DNA of 64,000 bases from Aquincolibacterium sp964606385 (GTDB lineage: Bacteria; Omnitrophota; Omnitrophia; Omnitrophales; Aquincolibacteriaceae), in NCBI GenBank assembly GCA_964606385.1, contig CAZSFZ010000004.1:67893-131892 (forward strand), given 5' to 3'. This document shows positions 41,137 through 50,260 of the stretch, piece after piece. The notes under the pieces are model-generated. The model was not told the origin of the DNA and ran no database searches. It saw only the letters and a list, made by a program, of their open reading frames with translations. The position numbers were made by a program, and so were the translations under genes. Within the stretch, counting starts at the first letter, position 1. Every line of letters starts with the position of its first letter.

Positions 41137-44100
41137 ATGAGCCACAGCGATTTCGTCCATCTTCACTGTCACACCGAATACAGCCTTCTTGACGCCACCT
41201 GCAAGATCCATGAGCTCATGACGCGCGCCAAGGAGCTCCGTTTTCCGGCGCTCGCTATGACCGACAACGGCAATCTCTTCGGCGCCATCCAGTTCTATTC
41301 CAAGGCCATGAAAGAAGGGGTCAAGCCCATCATCGGCATGAGCACCTACGTCGCGCCCGGTTCCCGTTTGGAGAAACAAGCGCACGGGATCAAGGAAGCC
41401 TCCTTTCACCTCACGCTTTTGGCGACGGATGAACAAGGTTATAGAAATCTGATGAAGCTTGCGAGCATCGGGTACACCGAGGGCTTTTATTACCGTCCCA
41501 GGGTCGATAAAGAGGTCTTAAAAGAATACTCGAAGGGCCTTATCGCGCTTTCCGGCGGCCTGAAGGGCGAAGTCCCGTATTATCTTTATCATGATGAAAT
41601 GCACGACGCGCGGAAAGTCGCGGAGGAATACGCCGGGATCTTCGGCAGGGACCGTTTTTTCCTCGAGATCATGGAACACGGCCTCGAACCCCAAAAGAAG
41701 GTGATCCAGGGCTCCCAGAAGCTCGCCAAAGACCTCAAGCTCGGCATCGTGGCCACCAATGACGTGCATTACATTCACCAGAATCAGGCCATGGCGCACG
41801 ACGCGTTGATCTGTATCGGGACCGGCGCGAAGCTCGATGAGCCGAACCGCATGCGTTACCAGGGGGACCAGTATTACCTCCGGTCCGCGGAAGAAATGAA
41901 AAGCCTTTTTAAGGACATCCCGCAGGCGATCAGATCCACGATCGAGATCGCGGAGCGCTGTAACCTGGAACTCGATTTTAACAAGATCTTTCTTCCGCAG
42001 TTCGCGCCGCCGGACGGAAAGACGCAATCCCAGTACATGGAAGAACTTTGCTTCCGCTTCCTGCGCGAGCGTTTCGGCGGCGATATTCCTCCTGAGTATG
42101 AAGCGCGTCTCCGGACCGAGATCACGCTGATCAATAAAATGGGCTATATCAGCTACTTTTTGATCGTCTGGGATTTTATCCGGTTCGCCCGGGAAAAAGG
42201 GATTCCCGTGGGCCCGGGCCGCGGCTCCGCGGCGGGAAGTCTGGTCGCTTATTCGCTCCATATCACGGATATCGATCCGATCAGGCACCATCTCTATTTT
42301 GAGCGGTTCCTGAACCCCGAACGCGTCAGCATGCCTGATATTGATATCGATTTTTGCTATGAGCGCCGGGATGAAGTGATCGATTACGTGAAACGCAAAT
42401 ACGGGACCCAGAACGTCGCGCAGATCATCACGTTCGGGACGATGGCGGCCAAAGCGGCCGTGCGGGACGTGGGACGCGTGATGGGGATCCCTTATGGGGA
42501 AGTGGACCGGATTGCGAAGTTGATCCCGCTGGAGCTCAAGATCACGATCAAACAGGCGCTGGAGCGTGAACCGGCGCTTAAAGAAATGGTTTCTTCGGAT
42601 GCCCGGGTCGCGCAGCTCGTAGAAACATCCCAGGCGCTTGAGGGGCTTTCGCGCCACGCATCGATCCACGCGGCGGGTGTGGTGATCTCGGATGTGCCGC
42701 TCACGGAACATGTGCCGCTCTACAAGACCGAGGACCAGATCTGCACGCAATACACGATGAAGGACCTCGAAAAGATCGGCCTTCTCAAAATGGACTTTTT
42801 GGGCCTTAAAACCCTTACGGTGATCAGCGAGGCCGTGAAGATCGTTCAGAAGATGCGCGGCGTGAAGGTCGATATTGATCACCTCCCGGAAGACGATCCC
42901 GAGACCTACGAGATGCTCGCCAAGGGTGATGCGTTAGGCGTGTTTCAGCTTGAAAGTTCGGGGATGCGGGACCTGCTCAAGAAGATGAAACCGAGCCGTT
43001 TTGATCACTTGGTGGCCCTCCTTGCGCTTTACCGTCCGGGGCCTCTCGGAAGCGGCATGGTGGACGATTTCATCAAGCGCATGCGGGATCCCAAGCTTAT
43101 TAAATATGATCATCCGGCCCTCGAGCCGAGCTTAAAGGAAACTTACGGCGTGATTCTTTACCAGGAACAGGTCATGCGCATCGTCAGCGACCTGGCCGGT
43201 TTTACGCTGGCCCAAGCCGACTCCTTGCGACGCGCGATCGGGAAAAAGATCCCGGAGGTCATGGCCAAGGAAAAGAAAGCTTTCATGGACGGCGCCATGA
43301 AGCGGGGCGCGAAGGAAAAGGTCGCGGAAAAGATCTGGGAACTTATCGATTACTTTTCAGGATATGGTTTTAATAAATCCCATTCGACCGCGTACGCGGC
43401 GGTATCTTATCAGACCGCTTACCTTAAAGCGCATTTTCCCGTGGAATTTATGACGGCGCTTCTCACGTCGGAAATGAGCAATACCGACAAGGTGGTCCAA
43501 TATATCGAGGCCGCCAAAAAGATGGGGATCGATGTGCTCCCCCCCGCGGTGAACGAAAGCTTCTCGGATTTCACCTGCGTGGGAAATCATATCCGTTTCG
43601 GGCTTGCGGCCATCAAGAACGTCGGTTCGACCGCGATCGAGTCCATTATCGGGACCCGTATGAAGGACGGCCCCTTCCGGTCGCTCTTTGATTTTGTCCA
43701 GCGTGTGGACCTCCGGACCTGTAATCACAAGGTCCTGGAAAGCCTCATCAAATGCGGCGCTTTTGATGAGTGGAAGCTTTACCGTTCCCAGCTGATGGCG
43801 ATGCTCGACCAAGTGCTCGATATGGGCGCGAACCTTCAAAAAGACCGCAGCCGGGGTCAGCTTTCATTTTTTGAAAGCAACGGCGGCGGCTCGGAAGGAT
43901 TTCATGATCAGCAAGCAGCGGTGCCAGACATCCCCGAATGGCCTGAGAACCAAAAACTCGCTTATGAACGCGAACTGATCGGATTTTATGTCTCCTCGCA
44001 CCCGCTTTCCAAATACGCGAAGATCCTGAAAAGTTACGCGACGGCGACCACCGCGAACCTTTCGGAATTCAGCCATCAGGCGGAAGTGACGATCGGTGGC

Positions 44101-44580
44101 ATCATTGACACCATCAAGGAGATCCTGACCAAAAAAGGGGACAAGATGGCTTTTTTAAGCCTGCAGGACCTCAACGGTTCGTGCGAGACGGTGGTGTTTC
44201 CGAGCGTTTATAAGGAGGCCGGCACTCTGCTTCAAAAGGACGCCTTGATCTTTGTTAAAGGTAAGATCGATGCCCGTGATGACACCGCGAAACTTCTGGC
44301 CGATGAGATCATTCCGCTGGAGGAAGTTCCGAAACGGTATACCCGCATGATCGCCATCAACATTAAAACGGCCGGACTGGGGGCAGATGTCCTGAAAGAA
44401 GTGCGCAGGATCCTTTTGGCGCACAAGGGCAGCACCCCCGTTTATATTACCCTCCAGGACCCCAAGGGACGCATGACCGTGCTGGATTCGGGGGATAACC
44501 TGAAAGTTGAGACCTCCGACGTGCTTTTTGAGGAATTGGAACACCTCCTAGGGGAAAATTGCGTCAAAATCCGCTCTTAA
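41137..44580 (+). CDS. dnaE: DNA polymerase III alpha subunit
   Basis: 1,147-residue replicative polymerase, DnaE1 type. N-terminal PHP domain (FVHLHCHTEYSLLD); catalytic palm with PDIDIDFCYERRDEVIDYV near residue 400; GPGRGSAAGSLVAY; tandem HhH region (FNKSHSTAYAAVSYQTAYLK); C-terminal OB fold (TIGGIIDTIKEI). Length is typical. ATG 41137 directly follows locus B. Confidence 0.96.
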   Translation: MSHSDFVHLHCHTEYSLLDATCKIHELMTRAKELRFPALAMTDNGNLFGAIQFYSKAMKEGVKPIIGMSTYVAPGSRLEKQAHGIKEASFHLTLLATDEQGYRNLMKLASIGYTEGFYYRPRVDKEVLKEYSKGLIALSGGLKGEVPYYLYHDEMHDARKVAEEYAGIFGRDRFFLEIMEHGLEPQKKVIQGSQKLAKDLKLGIVATNDVHYIHQNQAMAHDALICIGTGAKLDEPNRMRYQGDQYYLRSAEEMKSLFKDIPQAIRSTIEIAERCNLELDFNKIFLPQFAPPDGKTQSQYMEELCFRFLRERFGGDIPPEYEARLRTEITLINKMGYISYFLIVWDFIRFAREKGIPVGPGRGSAAGSLVAYSLHITDIDPIRHHLYFERFLNPERVSMPDIDIDFCYERRDEVIDYVKRKYGTQNVAQIITFGTMAAKAAVRDVGRVMGIPYGEVDRIAKLIPLELKITIKQALEREPALKEMVSSDARVAQLVETSQALEGLSRHASIHAAGVVISDVPLTEHVPLYKTEDQICTQYTMKDLEKIGLLKMDFLGLKTLTVISEAVKIVQKMRGVKVDIDHLPEDDPETYEMLAKGDALGVFQLESSGMRDLLKKMKPSRFDHLVALLALYRPGPLGSGMVDDFIKRMRDPKLIKYDHPALEPSLKETYGVILYQEQVMRIVSDLAGFTLAQADSLRRAIGKKIPEVMAKEKKAFMDGAMKRGAKEKVAEKIWELIDYFSGYGFNKSHSTAYAAVSYQTAYLKAHFPVEFMTALLTSEMSNTDKVVQYIEAAKKMGIDVLPPAVNESFSDFTCVGNHIRFGLAAIKNVGSTAIESIIGTRMKDGPFRSLFDFVQRVDLRTCNHKVLESLIKCGAFDEWKLYRSQLMAMLDQVLDMGANLQKDRSRGQLSFFESNGGGSEGFHDQQAAVPDIPEWPENQKLAYERELIGFYVSSHPLSKYAKILKSYATATTANLSEFSHQAEVTIGGIIDTIKEILTKKGDKMAFLSLQDLNGSCETVVFPSVYKEAGTLLQKDALIFVKGKIDARDDTAKLLADEIIPLEEVPKRYTRMIAINIKTAGLGADVLKEVRRILLAHKGSTPVYITLQDPKGRMTVLDSGDNLKVETSDVLFEELEHLLGENCVKIRS

Positions 44581-44623
44581 AGCCTTAACTTCAGTCTCTG
44601 CATAAAGTTACATCTTAAATCGC

Positions 44624-44652
44624 TTGACAAGCCCCGCCAGATTTGCTATTTT
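44624..44652 (+). promoter_or_regulatory. Promoter for the HU-like gene
   Basis: TTGACA at 44624-44629 and TATTTT at 44647-44652, 17-nt spacer; about 60 nt of leader. Confidence 0.65.
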
Positions 44653-44722
44653 TTTGCATCTCTAAACAGGACAAGCAGTTGGGTAAATACTCCCTTGCTT
44701 CTTCGTCAAAGGAGGTGAGCTC

Positions 44723-44995
44723 TTGACTAAAAAAGATATTGTGATGAAAGTTTCGAATGAAACGAATCTCACCCAGATCGATGTCAAGAAGATCGTTCAG
44801 AAAACTCTCGATGTCATTTCCGAAAGTCTCCAGCGCGGCGAAACCGTGGAACTCAGGAATTTCGGTGTCTTCAAAGTCAAGAACCGTCGCGGCCGTTTGG
44901 GCCGGAATCCCCGGACAGGCGAAGAGGTGACGGTCCCCGAAAAAAAAGTCGTGGTGTTCAAGCCCGGACTTATCTTGAAGATCAAAGTGAAGTAA
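44723..44995 (+). CDS. HU/IHF-family DNA-binding protein
   Basis: 90 residues, TTG start with an excellent Shine-Dalgarno (AAAGGAGGTGA). Conserved ETVELRNFGVFKVKNRRGRLGRNPRTGEEV: the beta-arm with RNPRTG is the DNA-intercalating tip. HU and IHF subunits cannot be told apart safely. Likely nucleoid-associated. A cold-shock gene follows 68 nt later. Confidence 0.93.
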   Translation: MTKKDIVMKVSNETNLTQIDVKKIVQKTLDVISESLQRGETVELRNFGVFKVKNRRGRLGRNPRTGEEVTVPEKKVVVFKPGLILKIKVK

Positions 44996-45063
44996 GGATT
45001 GGCAGGGCGCGCCCGGATAGTCTGCGGCGCGAAAGTGTTCTCAAAGATTTTTAAGGAGGCGGT

Positions 45064-45351
45064 ATGGCAGAAAAAGGCAAAGTGAAATGGTTCTCCAACG
45101 TCAAGGGATTCGGGTTCCTGCGCAAGGAAGGTGAAGAGAAGGATATCTTCGTGCATTATTCCGTGATCCAGGGGGACGGTTATAAACGCCTGAATCCCGA
45201 CGAGGAAGTCGAGTTCGAGATCGTACAGGGAGAAAAAGGACCTCTTGCCCAGAACGTGGTTCGCCATAAAAAGCCGAAAGAAGCCGCCGCGGAAGGAGCC
45301 CCGGATGCCAAAAAAGAAGGCCAGAAGAAAGAGGCTCCGGCCAAGAAGTAA
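45064..45351 (+). CDS. Cold-shock domain protein with Lys/Ala-rich tail
   Basis: 95 residues. CSD core of about 67 residues: GKVKWFSNVKGFGFLRKEG (RNP1) and KDIFVHYSVI (RNP2). The remaining 25 or so residues are a Lys/Ala/Glu-rich tail (AAAEGAPDAKKEGQKKE) absent from classical CspA. AAGGAGG precedes the ATG. A strong terminator follows. Confidence 0.93.
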   Translation: MAEKGKVKWFSNVKGFGFLRKEGEEKDIFVHYSVIQGDGYKRLNPDEEVEFEIVQGEKGPLAQNVVRHKKPKEAAAEGAPDAKKEGQKKEAPAKK

Positions 45352-45386
45352 GCTTTCTTTCTCAGCATTTTCTTAAAATTCGAATC

Positions 45387-45419
45387 GACCCGCGGGAACG
45401 ATCCCGCGGGTCTTTTTTT
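45387..45419 (+). terminator. Intrinsic terminator after the cold-shock gene
   Basis: An 11-bp perfect stem (GACCCGCGGGA at 45387-45397, TCCCGCGGGTC at 45402-45412), loop ACGA, then seven T. The clearest terminator in the window. Confidence 0.92.
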
Positions 45420-45445
45420 CAGCCCCAGTCCTTGAAAGGCCCACG

Positions 45446-46255
45446 ATGACCGAACCATCGAAGCAGAAGACGAAAAAGCTCCGCCGTTTCTTTACGTGCC
45501 AGACCTTGAAGTGTTCGCCCCATGACCTTTGGCTTGATAAGGAGGAAGCGCATCACTTGCGCGACATTATCCGGCTCAAACAGGGAGATGCCTGTCTTGT
45601 GACGGACGGGCAGGGCGGCGAAGCAGAGGCTTTGGTGGGGGAGTTTGCCGCGGATGGACGCGTTTGCCTCCGGATCCAAAAGGTGCTCATCAAGACGGGG
45701 CAGTTCCATGATGCCGTCACCCTCCGGATGTTTCCCGCGATGCTTCGGAAAGGGAAAACGGATTTTCTCGTGGAAAAGGCGCAGGAACTCGGGGTCCATG
45801 AATTCCGTCCGATCTTTTCCGGTTATGGGGAGGTCCAGGTCGCCAAAGAAAAAACGGAAAAGATCGTCGAACGATGGAACCGGATCGCCCGCGAAGCCAG
45901 TAAACAATCCGGTAATTTGAAGCTTATCCGTATTGAAGCCCCGAAGGATTTTAAAGAGGCCTTCGCGGATGTTCCTTCCGAAGAGCCGGCCGTGATCTTT
46001 CATCCGGGGCCGGATTCCACGGCCTTTCCCTCATGGATCGACGAGATTAAGGCGGCTCAGGGATCGATCAAGGCGCTCAATGTTTTTATCGGTCCCGAAG
46101 GCGGTTTTTCCGAAGAAGAGATCCGGTGGGCCCGGTGGCATCGCAAGGAAAGCAGTCTTCGGTTGGTCGAGCTCGGGGAGGTGCTTTTTAAGGCGGATAC
46201 CGCTTTCGTCGGGATCGCCGCATCGCTCAGATTTTCAGGGATCCTGTCCCAATGA
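45446..46255 (+). CDS. rsmE: 16S rRNA (uracil-1498-N3)-methyltransferase
   Basis: 269-residue SPOUT methyltransferase. N-terminal PUA-like part (HHLRDIIRLKQGDACLVTDGQG), then the knotted domain with KTDFLVEKAQELGV and the SAM-binding VFIGPEGGFSEEE and LRLVELGEVLFKADTA. 4-nt overlap (ATGA) with mtaB, both RNA-modifying enzymes. Confidence 0.93.
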   Translation: MTEPSKQKTKKLRRFFTCQTLKCSPHDLWLDKEEAHHLRDIIRLKQGDACLVTDGQGGEAEALVGEFAADGRVCLRIQKVLIKTGQFHDAVTLRMFPAMLRKGKTDFLVEKAQELGVHEFRPIFSGYGEVQVAKEKTEKIVERWNRIAREASKQSGNLKLIRIEAPKDFKEAFADVPSEEPAVIFHPGPDSTAFPSWIDEIKAAQGSIKALNVFIGPEGGFSEEEIRWARWHRKESSLRLVELGEVLFKADTAFVGIAASLRFSGILSQ

Positions 46256-47595
46256 TCCAGCCCTTGCAGCGTTGCTTTTCCAAAAATGTCCGTTTTTATA
46301 CGATCGGCTGCAAAGTCAACCAGTACGAAACCCAGGCGATGCGGGAAGCCTTGGAGCGGGACGGTTACCGGGACATTGAAGGCCAGCGGGGCGAGCCATG
46401 CGACCTCGTGGTCATCAACACTTGTACCGTGACCCATGATTCGGACCGCACGAACCGGTACTGGATCCGGCGATTGCGGCGCGAACATCCTGAGGCTCAA
46501 ATCGCGGTGACCGGTTGTTATGTGGAAAAGAACCGGGCGGAGATCGAGTCCATGCCGGAAGTCGATCTTGTCTTCTTGAATGATGAGAAGCCATATCTTT
46601 CCCGGAAGCTTGAGCATTCAAAGAATGGTGGCGAGGCGGATCTGTCTTCACAGAAGGAGGCGTATCCGCCGCTTTCTATTTCCAGGTCTGAAGGAAAAAC
46701 CCGTGCCTATGTTAAAATCCAAGACGGCTGTAATCATGCCTGCAGCTACTGTAAGGTTTCGATCGTTCGCGGTCCTTCTCGTAGCCGGGCGTTAACGGAT
46801 ATTCTAGAGGAGGTAAAACGGCTACGGGATAACGGCTACCGGGAGATCATTTTGACGGGTATTCAGCTCGGCGCGTACGGAACGGACCTTGCGTATTCCC
46901 GCACTCAGGAACGCCCTTATTTTCTGAGGGACGTGATCGAGGCGTGCGCGGAGGTCGACGGGATCGAGCGTATCCGGTTAAGCTCGATCGAATTGACCGA
47001 TCTTGGCCGGCCTCTTCGTGATGCTTTTTTAACGGTTCCAAAACTTTGTCCCCATGTGCATCTTCCGCTCCAGAGCGGGGACAATGAGGTGCTTGCGCGG
47101 ATGAACCGCCGCTACACGCGGGAAGCTTACAGGGACGCGGTGCTGGAGCTGAAAGAGAAAGTCCCGGATTTTGAATTCAGTATTGATGTGATGGCGGGAT
47201 TTCCCGGAGAGACGGAAGCGCAATTTCTTAATTCAATGGAGCTTTTGGAAATGCTTGAACCCCTCAAAGTCCATGTGTTCCCTTACAGCCGCCGCGAAGG
47301 GACGATGGCCGCGGGTTGGGAAGTACTTCCGGCGAAAACCGTTCAGAAGCGCGTTAAACGCCTTACGGATCTGGCAGAACGTATTTCTGAGAAGGTCCGT
47401 CAAAAATATCTGGGAAGATCGGTGGAGGTTTTGGCGGAGTACGCCGATGGCCGTACGGGGCGGTCGGAAGGTTTTACGCCTAATTATCTCAAGGTTTTTT
47501 TTGAGTACCCTCAAGACAGGCAAGGGTGTATCATACCGTTCAAATTGGCGGGGCTTTTTCAAGACGGCTTTCGGGGAATGCCCGCGGATTCTTAG
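46252..47595 (+). CDS. mtaB: tRNA (t6A37) methylthiotransferase, MtaB-type
   Basis: 447 residues. UPF0004 domain with cluster cysteines in YTIGCKVNQYETQ, INTCTVTH and AVTGCYVEK; radical SAM cysteines in QDGCNHACSYCKVSIVRG near residue 160; C-terminal TRAM-like domain. It adds a methylthio group to t6A37; the related MiaB acts on i6A37, but GCKVNQYE favours MtaB. The linker before the radical SAM domain (about residues 124-145) contains a nested inverted repeat at DNA level. Confidence 0.92.
   Translation: MIQPLQRCFSKNVRFYTIGCKVNQYETQAMREALERDGYRDIEGQRGEPCDLVVINTCTVTHDSDRTNRYWIRRLRREHPEAQIAVTGCYVEKNRAEIESMPEVDLVFLNDEKPYLSRKLEHSKNGGEADLSSQKEAYPPLSISRSEGKTRAYVKIQDGCNHACSYCKVSIVRGPSRSRALTDILEEVKRLRDNGYREIILTGIQLGAYGTDLAYSRTQERPYFLRDVIEACAEVDGIERIRLSSIELTDLGRPLRDAFLTVPKLCPHVHLPLQSGDNEVLARMNRRYTREAYRDAVLELKEKVPDFEFSIDVMAGFPGETEAQFLNSMELLEMLEPLKVHVFPYSRREGTMAAGWEVLPAKTVQKRVKRLTDLAERISEKVRQKYLGRSVEVLAEYADGRTGRSEGFTPNYLKVFFEYPQDRQGCIIPFKLAGLFQDGFRGMPADS
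46635..46670 (+). repeat. Nested inverted repeat in the mtaB linker
   Basis: GGCGGAT (46635-46641) and ATCCGCC (46664-46670) enclose CTGT-CTTC-ACAG. It is in frame and falls in a variable linker. Confidence 0.45.
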
Positions 47596-47696
47596 TTTGC
47601 GGCTTGTTGTTTAAGGTAGGGTGGCTTGATCCCGGAGACCTTATAAATTTTAAATGAGCGACAAAGGATCCTCCGCGTTTCTTAAGGGGTGGGTAT

Positions 47697-48311
47697 ATGG
47701 AATTGTTCTGGAAGATGGTTGACGGTTTTAAAAAATATATAGCGGGCTCAGCTTTGCAAAGTTTTGGGGTGATCGACTGGATCATTTTTGCGGCTCTTTT
47801 TTGGGGGCTGGTGCGTGGGAGCCGAAAAGGCGTTGTGGATATGTTTAACAAGTTGATCGGCATCTTTTTTGTAAGCGTCCTTACCGTTAGTTTTTATCAG
47901 TTTGGCGCCGAGAACATTGTTCTTCTGATTCCCGCCCTGCCGATGGGCGTAGCCCAACCGTTCGCCTTTGTTTTGTACGGAGTTTGTTTGTGGCTAATCA
48001 TATACTCTTCGATAAATTTCATCGCGAGATATCTGAAGTTGGAAGCCCAAGGGCTTTTCAAAACTTTAGGCGGTATTTGCTTTGGAATACTTCACATGTT
48101 GTTGCTGCTCAGTTTTCTTTCTCAATTTCTGTTGTTCCTTCCCTTTGAGTCGGTGCAGAACAGCTTTAAACAAGGGAGAACCTACACGGGTTATTCAGTC
48201 TCTCAGATCGTGCCGGGCATCCAGAGTTTTTTTACGAACGCTATTTATGGCGGCTCGATCCGCAATCCTCTCTCGAAAAAAACCTTGCCGTTACCCAAAT
48301 TGGGCAAGTAG
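47697..48311 (+). CDS. CvpA-like membrane protein
   Basis: 204 residues with about four hydrophobic segments. The first has the CvpA pattern DWIIFAALFWGLVRGSRKGVVDMFNKLIG, as in colicin V production and related proteins. A polar C-terminal tail follows. Biochemical role unknown. AAGGGGTGG lies ahead of the ATG. dnaG starts 14 nt after its stop. Confidence 0.83.
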   Translation: MELFWKMVDGFKKYIAGSALQSFGVIDWIIFAALFWGLVRGSRKGVVDMFNKLIGIFFVSVLTVSFYQFGAENIVLLIPALPMGVAQPFAFVLYGVCLWLIIYSSINFIARYLKLEAQGLFKTLGGICFGILHMLLLLSFLSQFLLFLPFESVQNSFKQGRTYTGYSVSQIVPGIQSFFTNAIYGGSIRNPLSKKTLPLPKLGK

Positions 48312-48325
48312 GCTAAAGACGCGTT

Positions 48326-50131
48326 ATGGAACCCCGAAGCTCCGGAACGCGTTATGAAGAGCATATCGTTGAGCAAGTCAGCGCGGCCAACGATATCGTC
48401 GAGATCATCTCCCAATATATTCCCCTGAAACGTGCCGGGCGTCACCTTAAGGCCTGCTGTCCTTTCCATCAGGAAAAAACCCCTTCGTTCATGGTCCAGC
48501 CGGAACGGCAAATGTTCCATTGTTTTGGATGCGGGGCCGGCGGGGACGTCTTCAGCTTCCTGATGCGCCATGAAAACATGACCTTTCCCGAGGCTCTTAA
48601 AGCCCTGGCGGACCGCGCCCATATTACATTGCCCGAACGGCGATCCCGTCAGGATGACGGCGGGCAGAAGGAGAAGCTCTACGAAGTATGCCAGGCGGCC
48701 GCTGATATTTACCATGAACTATTGCTGAAAGACCCGGGTGCTGCTGCCCGCGCGTATCTGGCCAAGCGGAAGATCTCGGAGTCCATGATCCGTGAGTTCA
48801 AACTGGGGTGGGCGCCTCAGGAGTGGCGCGCTCTTTATGACCGGTTGACTCTTAGAAAATATCCCGAAGCCCTTCTGAAGCAGGCGGCGTTGATCCAGCA
48901 GTCCCCGAAGGGCAATTATTACGATACGTTCCGCGGCCGCCTCATGTTCCCGATCCTGAACCTTCAGAACAAAGTGATCGCGTTCGGCGGGCGTCTGATC
49001 GCGGGAGAGGAAGGTCCAAAATATCTTAACTCCCCGGAGACCCCGATCTTTTCGAAACGGCGCGAGCTTTTCGGCCTGAACCTTGCGAAAAAACACATCG
49101 ACCGTGAATGGCCCAACCTGATCCTTGTGGAAGGGTATATGGATTTTCTCGCGTTGTACCAGCATGGCTTCAAACATGCCGTGGCGACGCTCGGGACGGC
49201 GTTGGGCGAAGATCACGTGCGGCTCATGAAACGTTTCGTCGAAGAAGTGATCGTGGTCTATGATGGCGACAAGGCGGGGGAAGCGGCGGCCCTTCGCGGT
49301 CTGGAGATCCTTTTGGAAGGCGGGATGCAGGTCAAGCTTGTGAGTCTGCCGAAGGGCGAGGATCCGGACGATTTTCTCAACAAGCGCGGGCAGGAAGCTT
49401 TTAAAGCCCTGCTCAAGAACGCTACCGATTTTTTTGATTATAAACTTCAGGCGCTTCTCAGGCGGTACCCGCGTCAGGACGCGCTCGGCCTCTCCAAGAT
49501 CAGCCGGGAAATGTTCGAGACTTTTCTCAAGGTGAAAAATACGGTCATGCTCTCTGAGTATTTCAAACGGCTTTCCCGGGCTCTTGAGATCGATGAAAAT
49601 TCCTTGCGGACCGAATACGCGCACCTGAACAAAAAGAACGCACCTCTCAAGGAAAGATCCTCTTCGTCTGCCGCGCCTGTTCCTGAACCGGTGAAGCCCG
49701 CGCCTGAGGAGCTCTTGCTTCTGGTGCTTATGGCGGAAGTGCCGCCTTTTTGTGACCGGGCCTGCGAAGAGATTAAGTCTGCCGATCTTAAAACTCCCGC
49801 GTCGCGTGAGCTTTTCGAATATTTACAGCAGATCAGTGAACAGGGAAAGAAGTGCTCTCTTTCCGGGCTTTTGGTCCGGATCCAGGATCCCCGGTATCGT
49901 GAGCAGCTCGTTGCGGTCATGGCGTCTTTGGATGAGACAACGGAACGGGAGAAGATCCTCGATGATTGTCTTTCCAAGATCAAACATGGCCGCGCGACGG
50001 GGAGGCTTGAAGAACTGCGGCGTCTCATTGCTGCGGCGGAAAACACAAAAGACGAGACGAAGATCCGCGCTGCGACTCGTGAATATCAGGAGCTTTTGAG
50101 GCGTTCCCGGGAACCCAGACGGGGTGAATAA
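48326..50131 (+). CDS. dnaG: DNA primase
   Basis: 601 residues. N-terminal CHC2 zinc domain (CCPFHQEKTPSF, FHCFGCGAGGD), catalytic TOPRIM domain with LILVEGYMDFLAL near residue 265 and VVYDGDKAGEAA near 310, and a C-terminal helicase-binding region. Length is normal. It forms the classic dnaG-rpoD pair, but with an apparent separate rpoD promoter; rpsU is not adjacent. Confidence 0.96.
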   Translation: MEPRSSGTRYEEHIVEQVSAANDIVEIISQYIPLKRAGRHLKACCPFHQEKTPSFMVQPERQMFHCFGCGAGGDVFSFLMRHENMTFPEALKALADRAHITLPERRSRQDDGGQKEKLYEVCQAAADIYHELLLKDPGAAARAYLAKRKISESMIREFKLGWAPQEWRALYDRLTLRKYPEALLKQAALIQQSPKGNYYDTFRGRLMFPILNLQNKVIAFGGRLIAGEEGPKYLNSPETPIFSKRRELFGLNLAKKHIDREWPNLILVEGYMDFLALYQHGFKHAVATLGTALGEDHVRLMKRFVEEVIVVYDGDKAGEAAALRGLEILLEGGMQVKLVSLPKGEDPDDFLNKRGQEAFKALLKNATDFFDYKLQALLRRYPRQDALGLSKISREMFETFLKVKNTVMLSEYFKRLSRALEIDENSLRTEYAHLNKKNAPLKERSSSSAAPVPEPVKPAPEELLLLVLMAEVPPFCDRACEEIKSADLKTPASRELFEYLQQISEQGKKCSLSGLLVRIQDPRYREQLVAVMASLDETTEREKILDDCLSKIKHGRATGRLEELRRLIAAAENTKDETKIRAATREYQELLRRSREPRRGE

Positions 50132-50136
50132 ATCGC

Positions 50137-50165
50137 TTGGTTTCGAGGGGGCAGATAACTATAAT
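50137..50165 (+). promoter_or_regulatory. Promoter for rpoD
   Basis: TTGGTT at 50137-50142 and TATAAT at 50160-50165, 17-nt spacer, in the dnaG-rpoD gap. Leader about 90 nt. Confidence 0.65.
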
Positions 50166-50260
50166 ACCGAGCTCTATCCTTGTCTTGGATCGGACTTCTC
50201 GAACGGTTGACAAGGACCGCCCCAATTTCAACTTTATTTTAACGGATCGGTATTGGGACC

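Noticed and set aside
41518..42882. 454-residue minus-strand frame opposite dnaE
   Set aside because: Antisense shadow with no recognisable domain and no promoter or ribosome site.
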